From assembly GCA_028829895.1 (NCBI GenBank), contig JALGAQ010000009.1, positions 3,782,001 to 3,846,000 on the forward strand: 64,000 nucleotides of DNA, in the 5' to 3' direction. This DNA comes from Sinotaia quadrata (lineage: Eukaryota; Mollusca; Gastropoda; Architaenioglossa; Viviparidae). This document shows positions 48,521 through 59,021 of this stretch, piece by piece. The first letter of the stretch is position 1; each line of letters opens with the position of its first letter. A program made the translations under genes and the position numbers. Below the pieces are notes generated by a model, which was given only the letters and a program-made list of their open reading frames with translations, was not told the origin of the DNA and ran no database searches.

Positions 48521-49310
48521 TAGGCGCTATTTAATACTTAAAACACGTCTACATCGTTCGGGTCTAAATGGGCTAAGTTTAAACAGCGCAGGTTAGGTTA
48601 TTGTGAATTCATTACTTCGTTTCTCATGTCCAAATTATTCATGTTCACCGATCCGAACAATAAGAGCAAGTATCAAACAACGACAGGACAGGCAGAGAAG
48701 AAAAAAGACTGGTGGAGAAGAAAAAAGACAGGCGGTAGGACAAATATACAATGAAGACCTCGATCGGCTTGCAATATAATGACAGTCATACCTGCTTCTG
48801 GTTTCTTTTTACCTTGATAAAGAGCGACGAAACGTTGGTAAAATATTACAAAATAACGATTGCTAACAAGAAAATTTGTTTTACAAAGGGAAGCTTATTC
48901 GTCAGACCTCGAGACACATCACTGAATCACGTTGTCAAGGCCCAAGAGTGACTGAATGGATCACAAAGTTGTTTCTCAAGCGATCACTTTGAATTTTGAG
49001 TCTCGATCTGAACAAATTTCATATATGTTTTCATGTTGGCCTGATGGATAGAATATATTCATCAAAAATATCCAGTGTCATCACTAAAACTTACATAAAC
49101 AGCTTACTTCATTGTCCTCGGTAGCATAAAGCAAATGGTTGATTCAATCTGTCGTAGCAGGATGCCCTTTCACGCAGGATTATCTTCCTATGACGTATTT
49201 AGTTCTATGGTTTCGGGTGTTTTTTTATCCTCAGCACCGTACAGAATAACGGTAAGTCACATGAGAATGTACCACCTTACTACATCTACGTTGCTGATTC
49301 GTGCTGATTT
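48521..49310. other. Non-coding part of block Y, copy 2
   Basis: Matches 27561-28395, including the GAAGAAAAAAGAC short repeats near 48695-48730 and the ACCTTGATAAAGAGCGACGA motif at 48811. No gene is supported. Confidence 0.55.
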
Positions 49311-50070
49311 CCAAGGGAGAGAAGATTTAATTGTTTGACACTAGTGATTAAGGTCGAACCACGGACCAGCGAGATGGTTACTCGTTCACATCTAAAAAGG
49401 TATGCCTCCATTATGATATCAGGAAGTGTGATGGTTTTGCAGTAATAGAATCCCGGACGTCGAAAAGAAACAAAATGACATGCATACGTTACTATCTTAT
49501 TTGTGTACTTCTGCCTTGTCTATCTATTCAAAATCTGAGGATCTTCCATTTGCCTTCTTGGTTTTGTGTGCGTTTGCCGATGTTTATACGGTGGGTCTCT
49601 AATAATGAGCTCTGCTTTGAAATGTAAACCAAATATTTCGTAAAATAGTTTCACCTCCGGTGTTCATTAGGAATTGTTTCAAACGAGGTTTCCAAGGGAT
49701 AGAAGAATTAATTGTTTGACACTAGTGACTAGGGTCGAACCATGGACCAGCGAGAATGTTACTCGTTCACATCTAAAAAGGTGTGCCTTCATTATGCTCT
49801 CAGGAAGTGTGATGTTTTTGTACTAATATAATCTCAGACGTTGAAAGAAAAAAATAACATGCATACGTTACTTTCTTAATCTTTTACTCCTGCCTTGTCT
49901 GTCCATTCAAGATCTGAGGATCTTCCATTTGCGTTCTTGGTTCTGTCTGAGTTTCCATATGTTCATACGGTGAGTCTCTGATAATGACAACTGGCTTGAC
50001 ATGTAGTCCAAATTTTTCCTAACATATTTTCACATCCGGTGATCATTAGGAATTCTTTCAGACTAGGGTT
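49311..50070. repeat. 381-bp tandem duplication with tRNA-like SINE heads
   Basis: CCAAGGGAGAGAAGA at 49311 recurs as CCAAGGGATAGAAGA at 49692, and similarity continues for the whole unit. Copy 1 of block Y has only one such unit (from 28396). On the minus strand each unit has a B-box-like GGTTCGACC preceded by CGAG-7 nt-CTCG, resembling an anticodon arm (49350-49405 and 49730-49790). Confidence 0.75.
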
Positions 50071-50425
50071 CCGGAAAGAGGGAAGAAATAATCAACCTAT
50101 CAAGTGGACTAGTACGAGTTTCCTTGTTTAAGCTGAAGGCCCTCAGGAATTAAAGAATTTAGTGGAAATTTATTGGAAGACATTTAGACAAGCCAAATGC
50201 ATTAGACGCTGCCCAATGATTCTAAAACGTGTTGCATTTAACAGGCATAATTTCACGTCTAGTAATATGTACATGAGATAATTGGTATTTCATGGAGTTT
50301 CACCCTTTCCATATACAGAACCATAATTTACATCTCTGAAACACAACTCAGGACAAAATTTGTCGTTTGTTTAATGTATTGCTTGAAATATAATAACTTG
50401 GAAAACGCTTGTGACCGATTAGAAC

Positions 50426-50429
50426 GCCT
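50426..50429. repeat. Target-site duplication of Gypsy element (left)
   Basis: GCCT, matching GCCT at 55090-55093. Copy 1 of block Y has the undisturbed site near 29096. A 4-bp duplication is usual for this group. Confidence 0.8.
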
Positions 50430-50719
50430 TATAGCGGTAATTGTTATAAATACTTCGTCGAAGAATATAACGTAGGTTAAATGCTAAGCGTGTTCCGAAA
50501 TAATTCCAATGACTGCTACAATTCCACTATAATTAAATAACTGCGTTGAACAGAATTCTACGATGATCAGTAATGGCTGATATAAATGCAAAAGCAGAAT
50601 GCAAAAGCAAGCAGAATTTAATTTAATCGCCAAAAGGAATGTACAAGAAAATCGAAAATCAATAATATTTATATCTTAGAAATGACGTTGGAAAAATGAA
50701 CAATGTCAGGTTTACTACA
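50430..50719 (-). repeat. 3' LTR of Gypsy element
   Basis: 290 bp; on the minus strand it begins TGTAGTAAACC and ends CGCTATA. Identical in length to the 5' LTR, with 5 substitutions. Confidence 0.95.
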
Positions 50720-50735
50720 GGGGTCCCCCCCCTAG
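50720..50735 (-). promoter_or_regulatory. Purine-rich tract next to the 3' LTR
   Basis: On the minus strand a run of eight G lies 5 bases from the LTR start, separated by ACCCC. It is the likely polypurine tract, but the intervening C run is atypical. Confidence 0.5.
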
Positions 50736-50782
50736 AATGTTTGTCAAAAAGGGCGAACATTCGAACGACATACAAAAAAGGG

Positions 50783-52687
50783 TCAAACACAATAGTCGGC
50801 AAAACGTAAAGGGGGTTTGGGATGTCTGCCGTGGCGTGTGGGTGCTTTAACAAGGGGAACAGGGGGAGGAGGGTTGGACGTTTGGAAGTCAGTAGTTTCT
50901 GGAGAAGCAACAGGCGTAACCGGCGGAACATTGCGACTGGATGTAGTGGTAACATAGTCGTCTGTCTTGCCGATGTGAGCAGCCTTTAGGTGATCGACGG
51001 ACACAGTTGTTTCTTTGTTACCGCAATCCAGAGTAAAGTATTTCGCCGTTCGTTTGATTACGCGATACGGACCTTCATATGGAGGTTGGAGCGGTTTTCG
51101 TACAGCGTCGACGCGAACAAATACATGGGTTGACGATGCCAATGCGGAATCCAGTTGAGGTGGACGTGAGTCAAGACGAGTAGGTGTAAACTTCAAATCC
51201 CGCATATATGCTTTAATGTGTGAAGCATACGTTGCCGGAGTTATCTCACCTGTTGTCCTGGAGTCTACGAACATTTCACCCGGTAAGCGTAAGGAAGTAC
51301 CGAAGACAAGTTCTGCTGGGGTACAGCCTAAGTCTTCTTTGATGGTATTACGAATACCGAGTAGCACGAATGGTAAATGTTCGGACCAATCACTGGAACC
51401 TGCACGAGCCATGATGGATGCTTTTAATTGGCGGTGCAATCGTTCAACCAGACCGTTAGCAGAAGGGTGATAAGCTGTGGTCGTTATATATTCGCATCCC
51501 ACTAAACGCTGGACGTCTCGGAACAACGAGGAGGTGAATTGAGAACCGCGGTCCGAGGTTATAGTGGCTGGGACTCCAAACAAAGCTATCCAGTCTTGCA
51601 ATAAAGTACGTACAACTGTCTCGCTGGATGTATCTTTGATGGGAGCCGCTTGAGGCCAACGAGTATATCTGTCGAAACAAGTTAGCACATACGTATAACC
51701 ATGTGATGGTGGTAGAGGACCTACGATATCGATGTGTATGTGTTTGAAACGTCCGTCTGGTAGAGGAAAAGATCCAGCAGCGGAGCGGTTGTGTCGATGA
51801 ACTTTGCTGCGTTCACATTGGGCACATGATTTAGCCCAAGTGCGCAGGTCTTTGCAGATATTCGGCCATACGAATCGTTGCGTAATGAGCTTGACAGTGG
51901 AACGTATTCCTGGATGGGAAATATTGTGTAACTTTTCGAAAACTGTACGGCGAAGGAATGGTGGAACATATGGGCGGGGATTGTTTGTGGAAGTATCACA
52001 GAAAATCTTTCCGGGAGCATTAGGAATTGGTAATTCTGCAAACTTTAGGCGAGGATGATCTCGGAGTTTTGCGAATTCAGGGTCCTGCTGCTTCCCAACA
52101 AGAGAGGATAGGTCAAATGCGTCAGACGAGGAAGAAAGTATGTTCTGAATCTCACAACGGGAAAGAGCATCTGCCACAACATTTTCACTGCCTTCGATGA
52201 ACCTTATGTCCGTAGGGAATTGAGAGAGAAAATCGAGTTGTCGAATTTCTCGTGGCGACAACTTATCTGTAAGGGTTCGAAAGGCATATGTTAGAGGTTT
52301 GTGATCGGTATAGATGATAAATCGGCGACCTTCTAACATATAGCGAAAATGTTTCACTGCCAGATACACAGCTAACAATTCTCTGCCAAAGGCACTATAA
52401 CGCGTTTGAGCACTTTCTAGTTTACGTGAAAAGAATTCCAGAGGCTGAACTTCTCCGTTCGAAACTTGCTGCAATACAGCGCCAACAGCTGTTTGAGATG
52501 CATCAGTTTTGAGAACGAGGAGAGCATCTGGGTCCGCATGATATAGAGTTGTGGCATCTACAAGTGCTCTTTTAACAGCGTTGAAAGCAGTGGTTGCTTC
52601 GGGAGTGAAAGAGAATTGTTTTGTCTTCCATTTAGTAGATCCGTTAGTGGTTGAAGGACTGCTGAGCAATTTGGGATAAATCGGCAA
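50783..52687 (-). pseudogene. pol: Gypsy Pol: RNase H and integrase
   Basis: A 634-codon frame. RNase H has TDAS with Asp 62, GRELLAV with Glu 103, YTDHKPL with Asp 128 and VADALSR with Asp 173. Integrase follows with a zinc-binding HHCC module (His 254, His 258, Cys 288, Cys 291) and the catalytic core Asp 320 (HIHIDIVGPL), Asp 379 (ITSDRGSQF) and Glu 415 (NGLVERL), spaced D-58-D-35-E. A GPY/F-type module (EGPYRVIKR) lies near the C-terminus. The first ~30 residues continue the RT connection domain in a new frame: the upstream RT frame runs out just after LTDLLNG near 52645. The annotated ATG is therefore not a real start; pol is a single polyprotein in relatives. Confidence 0.95.
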
Positions 52688-53298
52688 TAGTAGTTAGCCA
52701 TCCCTAGAAAACGACGAAGCGACATAAGGGATTGGGGAATAGGGTAGTCGTTAATAGCAGAAACTTTCTTGGGATTGGGATTAATTCCACGTCTGTCAAT
52801 AATATGTCCCAGAAATTCGATAGACGAAACACCAAATACACATTTCTGAGGATTGATAGTAATTCCAAATTCGACAAACCGTTGAAAAATCTGTCGTAAA
52901 TGGGATAAATGTTCCTCAGGGTTAGTGCTGGCAACTAAAATGTCGTCGAGATAAACAAATACAAAGTTAAGGCCTCGTAAAACCTGATCCATGAAACGCT
53001 GGAAAGTTTGAGCTGCGTTTCTCAGACCAAAGGGCTTTCGCAGAAATTCGAAAAGACCAAATGGAGTGGTGACGGCGGTCTTGGGGATGTCCGCAGGAGC
53101 AACAGGAATTTGGTGATATGCGCGAACAAGGTCAATTTTGGAAAAGATGGTTTTTCCAAATGCACATTTGGAGAAGTCGTGGATGTGTGGTATGGGAAAT
53201 CTATCCACGACAGTTGCGTTGTTCAAGGCACGAAAATCACAGCAGGGACGCCAATCGGTGGAGTCTTTTTGGGGACCATGTGAAGAGGTGACGCCCAT
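52558..53298 (-). pseudogene. pol: Gypsy Pol: reverse transcriptase palm and thumb
   Basis: A 246-codon frame with [29 protein letters not shown] (catalytic Asp 56), [16 protein letters not shown] and [11 protein letters not shown] (YLDD, residues 116-119). [11 protein letters not shown] and [15 protein letters not shown] follow. It overlaps the protease frame at its 5' end and the RNase H frame at its 3' end, each one base out of register. The upstream break lies near 53270, inside MVPKKT; the downstream one near 52645. Residues 1-10 of the frame are read-through noise. Confidence 0.95.
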
Positions 53299-54002
53299 GG
53301 ACTGTTTGATTGACGGATGATGCCTAAACGGAGCATATGTTCGAATTCTGCTTTGGCAGCAGCCAGTTTGTCGGGAGGCAGACGACGTGGGCGGTGTGCC
53401 ACAGGTGGACCTTTAGTGATAATATGGTGTTCGACGCCATGCTTGACCTCATGGAATGCTGTGTTTGTTTGGCAGATGGTTGGATAATCCTTCAAAATAT
53501 CACTAAACTGTGATTTTTCAGGAGAAGCCATGCGAAGTCCAATCGAGTTGATTGAAGTGACTTTCCCTTGAACACATAGTGAGGTAATTGAGTCAGCTAG
53601 TTTGTATGACTGTAAATCCACTAATAAGCCGAAATGACGAAGGAAATCTATACCGAGGATCGGGTGTTTAACATCTGCTACAACAAATATCCATGGGAAT
53701 TGGCGCCTGAGGCCAAGGTCGAGTGACAGAAAACGTTGCCCATACGTCTGGATGTGTTTGCCGTTAGCTGCCTGCAACTTCAAGTCCGAGGATGTAAGTC
53801 GGCGTTTGTCAGTTCCTGGTGGAATAACGCTGACTTCGGCTCCAGTGTCTATCAGAAACTTGAGGCCACTGAATTTATCAGGGACGAAGAGTAGGCGACT
53901 ACGTTGACGGCCAGGAGCAGTTGTCGCCATCACTGACTGGCTGGCTCGTTTCCCTGTGGCGTTTTCTACAATGTGTGGGCCAAATCGCAAGGGATGGTGC
54001 AA
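53223..54002 (-). pseudogene. pol: Gypsy Pol: protease and RT N-terminus
   Basis: A 259-codon frame. The retropepsin active site is FLIDTGAEVSVIPP (Asp 52-Thr-Gly-Ala), with VKHPILGIDFLRHFGLL as the second conserved block. From about residue 190 it enters RT ([48 protein letters not shown]). It then runs into noise and a stop. It overlaps gag by about 45 bases in the -1 frame. The start given is a TTG; no convincing initiation codon exists, so expression would need a shift from gag. Confidence 0.93.
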
Positions 54003-54751
54003 CGCCTTGCTTTATCTTTGTACTTTGCGTGATACCAGCAGATATTTGTTGGTCGTCGAGACCTGCTTCTGGAACGTGATCTCTTTGTAGAAGTTTGGCG
54101 GTTTTGGCGATCAACGTAATTTCCGGCGATTTGATTGATTGCCAACTTTAGATCTGACATTTCTGCTTCAAGTTTACTCAACCTCGAATTAGCCCCATTT
54201 TGTTGACTGCAGTCAAGATGATTAATTGCACTGGAGGAATTCATACACTCATGAATTTTGTCTGCCATTTTAGCAAGATCGACTAATGAAGTGTTGGAAT
54301 CCGCTGTTGAAAGAATGGCTGTTGTATTCGGCGGAAGCCTTGTGCACCATAGTTGTTTCATGATGGTGTCGTCCACCACCAGTGATCCTGCTAATGCTGA
54401 CATGTGTCTGAGAAGTTGAGAGGGTGTCATGTCACCCAATTCCACACCAGACAATAATTGTTGTAAACGTAAACTGTCCGATGCTGTTGTTCGCTCCAGC
54501 AAGGCTGCTTTAAGTTTCTCATAAGGGTTAGATTCCGGCATTGGATCGATCAAATCTATTAGCTGTTCTGCCACGGTGGATGGAAGGGCTGCAACCAAAT
54601 GATAAAATTTTGCTTTTTGGCTCTGTATGTTCCGTGAACTGAATTGTGCCTCGACTTGTATAAGCCATACCCGCGTATTGGGTGCATTGAAATCGGGAAG
54701 TCTTAGGCCCACAACTGCATCAATGTCGAGTGAAGCATCAGTAGAATTCAT
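53966..54751 (-). CDS. gag: Gypsy Gag with CHCC knuckle
   Basis: An intact 261-codon frame starting 49 bases inside the 5' LTR. The N-terminal two thirds form a matrix/capsid-like helical region (WLIQVEAQF, LVAALPSTVAEQLIDLI, LLSGVELGDMTPSQLLRHM) typical of CsRn1-group Gags. A basic Arg-Ser repeat stretch follows, then ICWYHAKYKDKARRCTIPC. This is Cys 238, His 241, Cys 251, Cys 255, spaced C-x2-H-x9-C-x3-C, the unusual CHCC knuckle of the group in place of the retroviral CCHC. The ATG at 54751 is the first in frame after the LTR. The end, six residues past the knuckle, looks premature. Confidence 0.93.
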   Translation of the reverse strand: MNSTDASLDIDAVVGLRLPDFNAPNTRVWLIQVEAQFSSRNIQSQKAKFYHLVAALPSTVAEQLIDLIDPMPESNPYEKLKAALLERTTASDSLRLQQLLSGVELGDMTPSQLLRHMSALAGSLVVDDTIMKQLWCTRLPPNTTAILSTADSNTSLVDLAKMADKIHECMNSSSAINHLDCSQQNGANSRLSKLEAEMSDLKLAINQIAGNYVDRQNRQTSTKRSRSRSRSRRPTNICWYHAKYKDKARRCTIPCDLAHTL

Positions 54752-54783
54752 TATTTTGACGTAGTTATGAAATTATATATGCT

Positions 54784-54796
54784 GACGGGCTCACCA
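54784..54796 (-). promoter_or_regulatory. Primer-binding site of Gypsy element
   Basis: Three bases inside the 5' LTR the minus strand reads TGGTGAGCCCGTC, complementary to a tRNA 3' end ...GACGGGCTCACCA. CsRn1-group elements are known to use tRNA-Trp; whether this sequence is the local tRNA-Trp end I cannot tell. Confidence 0.75.
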
Positions 54797-54799
54797 AAT

Positions 54800-55089
54800 T
54801 ATAGTGGTAATTGTTATAAATACTTCGTCGAAGAATATAACGTAGGTTAAATGCTAAGCGTGTTCCGAAATAATTCCAATGACTGCTACGATTCCACTAT
54901 AATTAAATAACTGCGTTGAACAGAATTCTACGATGATCAGTAATGGCTGATATAAATGCAAAATCAGAATGCAAAAGCAAGCAGAATTTAATTTAATCGC
55001 CAAAAGGAATGTACAAGAAAATCGAAAATCAATAATATTTATATCTTAGAAATGACCTAGGAAAAATGAACAATGTCAGGTTTACTACA
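54800..55089 (-). repeat. 5' LTR of Gypsy element
   Basis: 290 bp, partner of 50430-50719. It should hold the promoter; an AT-rich TATAAATGC stretch is present on the plus strand, but no clear minus-strand TATA box could be fixed. Confidence 0.95.
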
Positions 55090-55093
55090 GCCT
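55090..55093. repeat. Target-site duplication of Gypsy element (right)
   Basis: GCCT, partner of 50426-50429. Block Y sequence resumes directly after it (CTCAAGGTTCCGTTCCG, compare 29096-29115). Confidence 0.8.
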
Positions 55094-56620
55094 CAAGGTT
55101 CCGTTCCGATTGACAAACTGTCTGGCTCAGCCGCACGTGAGTTTCTCAAGCACACGATACTTTCGCATAATTCGATCGGAGTCTAATTCAAGGTCACAAT
55201 TTTTGAACGTTCGTCAGCCAATCAAAATACTTGTATTATTGTTGAACAACATCAGCTGAATAATGCTTAGTTCTAGTGCACATAATGGCTCAGTAATATT
55301 TTTGTGCTGCGCCGATTATTATGTTGAATATAATCCGGGGTAGTCATCTCGCCATCACTAACTTCATAAGGTGACCTGTAAAGCATCGATGTGATGCAGC
55401 TACAGTTCGAATTCCAAATCGACATAGGAATAAATTGTACAAAAGGTAAGAATGTAAATGTTAATAGGTTAAAATGAGAAAGAAAAAGAAAAACGAATTT
55501 TTAATATTTGATTTCACTAGGACATAAGACTGATGTCTATCCTACTGCAAATCTGTTAACATAAATCATTGGGTTTCTACGTTCATTGGTCCTGTCTTGT
55601 TGGCCGGAAAGCACCGAAACGAACTAAATTACCAACGGAATTTCCTTATGATTCTCTTCCAAATCACGAGAAGAACGCTAGGACATTCCTTAATGTCAAA
55701 CCCAAGATGCGATAGTGAAGCGTAACTTGTAGGGGCATTCACAGAATGTCTCAACGTCGACGAATATAAAAATACATCTATAGACACACGCACACTCATA
55801 TAGTATTCATGATGCAATTGTGTATGTGGATAACCTGTTGTGCTTGAGTTGTATGCGACTGAAGGAACTGTAGATCAATGTTAACTTGATATATTATTGA
55901 ACGGCATTTTGTTGGCATTTAGGCGCATTGAATCGGTGCAGGTCATAAAAGAATGATTCTAATTAGACAGCATGTCCTCATGGGTTCCGGTGCTATTCAA
56001 TTACCTAATATTTCGAGTTGATTTATTTAAAAAGCGCTACTTTAAAGCATTCTTTTTATTATCGGTTACAATTTGATATTAATATTTTTATCACTTGAAG
56101 TGCTGGAAATACGTGGGTATGTTTTATTTTTTTCAATGAAAATATAATAATAGCGTTTTAAATAATAACTCATTATTTATTTACTGCTTTAGGGTCTGTG
56201 ACATTGGATACTTAAATTATGGTGGTAAATTTAGTCTTCAATCTCTAAGAAAATAGCCTTTTAAAACACGAGCTTGATTCGATTACTGTTGGGGTTGAGA
56301 TGGCCGTAGAGTCAGCTCATATAATAGAGACCTGCGAGACAAGCTTTGACAAATATCTGATTCATAATGTCTGAAAATATATCCGGAGCAATAGTGTTTA
56401 GTTGGAGAAAAAGGAGGGCGTTGAGGAAACAACTCAAGTATGAAATTGGAATGACAACGAATAAATGCATGGTTGATAGCCATCTATTTTGTTTGGTACT
56501 GGAATAGATGTAACTTGCTAAAAGTTCATCCCAGTTAGCATAAATGAACGACCATTATTACAATCCTTCATAAAAAATACCCAGGACAATTAAAAGCGTG
56601 ATATCATGTGACTTTCGGAA
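55094..56620. other. Block Y copy 2, no recognised genes
   Basis: Continuous with 29097-30560 of copy 1. Short frames at 55629-55817 and 56283-56483 are not supported by any motif. Confidence 0.55.
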
Positions 56621-56629
56621 ATCAGTTAT

Positions 56630-57400
56630 TTGCAGACAGATCATCTACGTGGTCTGCGAATGCAGCGTAATAAAATAAGACAAATAAAGTTAAAAATTTC
56701 TTGACTTGGTACGGCTGTTCTCTTGTTCCGCGACTTCACGTGATATTCGTTGAATTTCTTAGCCGCTAAATTTATGGGGATCCGCCAGCTCTTTCGTCCT
56801 AGTTTGCTTGATTATTTAAGACGAATTTGATATCCCATTTGTGGACGTCTATGCAACGTAGATATGGTCTTCCGATTAATCTTGAACCAATGGCATGTTC
56901 ACAGCACAGCACGGCCTTTGGAATGAGATACTCATGCATTTATTTCATGTAGCCGGGACAACGCAGATGTCTATGTGTCAGGAGAGCGAAATTATTCTGG
57001 AGTCGGCGTTGCTTGACGGTATCGTTGGACATGCGATCTTGTCAATTTATGCACGTGGAAGACTTTGAGCTTTCGTTGCTGATGCTAATATAGAGTCTAG
57101 GTTTCTTTGCCGTGGGTGCTCAACCAGGAATATGTGTATATTTCCATCAATCAGTATGCGGGTTTCCAGCTGTGTTTGCTTAGTCGTGACTTCTTTATTG
57201 CTCCTTCGAAAATACGCTTCCTCATATCGGAATCTAGTGTGAATTTTTCAGAGTTGGTAGATCCATGATAAGAAATCTCACTTACAATCTCCGGTACTTG
57301 TGATTCTGACCGCAGCGAAATTAATAAATATGTACAAAGGACTAAATCAATGTAAGAATATAAAATTACAAATGAGAAACAATCCAACGTACGTCCAAGA
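56630..57400 (-). pseudogene. RTE-related relic, copy 2
   Basis: Duplicate of 30570-31330. The 78-codon frame 57387-57151 keeps SEISYHGSTNSEKFTLDSDM and KSRLSKHSW. Confidence 0.6.
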
Positions 57401-57439
57401 TAAATTGAGATGCTAACCTAAGTCTTTCTTGAAATTGCG

Positions 57440-57950
57440 AGTTTGTAGTAACACCCAAAGTGCACGACTTTCCAGCACTGTGCTTTAAATAATTTTAGCC
57501 GCGTTGACTGATATCAATTATGTGTTCCGCTAATCTGCGCTTCGGGTGTTTGTCCGCAGCCGAGAATAAACACTAGTGAAGGTGTTCCTTTACTCTGTCC
57601 CCCTATATTCAGTTTAGTGCGGCATATTCATTACACCTAAAAAGTACTGTATTTAACAAAGTCGATAACAGAGGTGGTCAATACCGGTAGTCTGTCCATG
57701 GACAAAGTTCGGATCAAATTTCGGAATGTGATAACTATTCCCAAACGGGCGTTTATGCAGTTTTTTTAATCGCGATGATTTTTTTCAAGTAATTCTGCAT
57801 TTTTCTTTGAAAAAAGAGAGAAACCATCTTCATGCTAAATTTATCGTCGTCTTTACAACGTGCTTTACCTGGCTTCATTACTAAAGCCAATCTGCTAGAC
57901 AATGGTTTCTCAACAACGCATCTACCAAGATAACGCGATCATGAACCTGA
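57440..57950 (-). pseudogene. Penelope-like relic, copy 2
   Basis: Duplicate of 31410-31916, identified by nucleotide match (GTGCACGACTT, TGTCCGCAGCCGAGAATAAA, TTTACAACGTGCTTTACCTG). No long frame survives. Confidence 0.5.
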
Positions 57951-58921
57951 AATTAGAGTCTCTGAAGGTCCTGTATTCGATGAAAGAGATTCCGAATAAT
58001 TCATTGGTTCTAAAGGGTTATTCAGACGACTGAATACATACTTGCACCAATGAAAAATTCGTGTGCGTTATATGAATATCTACTTTGACTCAGACATGGA
58101 CAAAGCGAAATTTCGTGCATTATCCCGTGATATGTGATGGGTCCTGTCAATAAATGCTTTTGTTTTACCTCAACATTCAAAAATGGTAAACAATTGCGCA
58201 AACTTGTACACCTTACCCATGATAACATGTACTCAATATGAAATAAATTTCTAATCACATACTACTCGCGAGTAGTACAACATAATTAAAATAAAATAGT
58301 ACAGAAAAAAATATAACACTCACGTTCGAATTGAAAAATTGCTACCGAAAATATATGAAGCATAAAATATAGCCCGAACTACATTAAACTCTGAATACTA
58401 ATCCAAAATCTCAGTATAATTCCAGCTGTTAGCCGCAATACTAACCGTAACTCTAAACCAAACCCATTCCGTTAAACAAAACTCTGAACGTGTGTGTTTT
58501 TCTAAGCCTCACACTATCCCTGATTCTAAAACCTAAGCAGATTATAGAGCTTGAAATATTCTCGATTCAGAATCCTCTACCCTCCTCATGGCTTCCTTTT
58601 CGCACTATTGGTTGCTACTTTTAATGGTTTAAACTCAATTTGACACACAACTGCATTTGAATACCGACAGCTTCCAAAACTACTTGGAATACCTGGTTGT
58701 CTACATGCGAGTTGAAAAAACAGTACATATTTTACAAAGATGTTGACAGTTCTTATCTAAGGGACGATGATAATCATCAATAGGCGTCGAATAGATCTTC
58801 GCCACCTAAAGCAAATTGACTTTTGTACGCCAGATATAAACAGATTTAACAGTAGCATTATTTGTATTTTTAATACAGTATAGATTGCTACGGTGATTGG
58901 AAAGATATTTATATTATTCTT
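57951..58921. other. End of block Y copy 2 and unassigned sequence
   Basis: 58080-58150 is the site corresponding to the 1.6 kb LTR element of copy 1, empty here. Similarity to copy 1 ends near 58640. The remaining bases up to the gap are unassigned. Confidence 0.55.
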
Positions 58922-59021
58922 NNNNNNNNNNNNNNNNNNNNNNNNNNNNNNNNNNNNNNNNNNNNNNNNNNNNNNNNNNNNNNNNNNNNNNNNNNNNNNN
59001 NNNNNNNNNNNNNNNNNNNNN
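58922..59021. other. Assembly gap (100 N)
   Basis: Exactly 100 ambiguous bases. Sequence type changes across it: AT-rich relics on the left, more GC-rich sequence on the right. A wrong join is possible. Confidence 0.98.

Larger units (their letters stand above)
50430..55089 (-). mobile_element. CsRn1/Kabuki-like Ty3/Gypsy retrotransposon, near full length
   Basis: A 4.66 kb element in minus orientation with two 290-bp LTRs, a 4-bp target duplication, a primer-binding site, a purine-rich tract and a full set of gag, protease, RT, RNase H and integrase domains. The LTRs differ at 5 of 290 positions by eye (about 98% identity), so this is the youngest insertion in the window. Coding is spread over four frames: one shift at the gag-pol overlap and two inside pol. 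All catalytic residues I looked for are present, so decay has barely begun, or the shifts are sequencing errors. Confidence 0.95.

Noticed and set aside
50659..50955. 98-codon minus-strand frame at the end of Gypsy pol
   Set aside because: It overlaps the C-terminus of the integrase frame in another register and extends into the LTR; a shadow.
51216..52058. Plus-strand frames opposite Gypsy pol
   Set aside because: Antisense shadows of the well-supported minus-strand pol.
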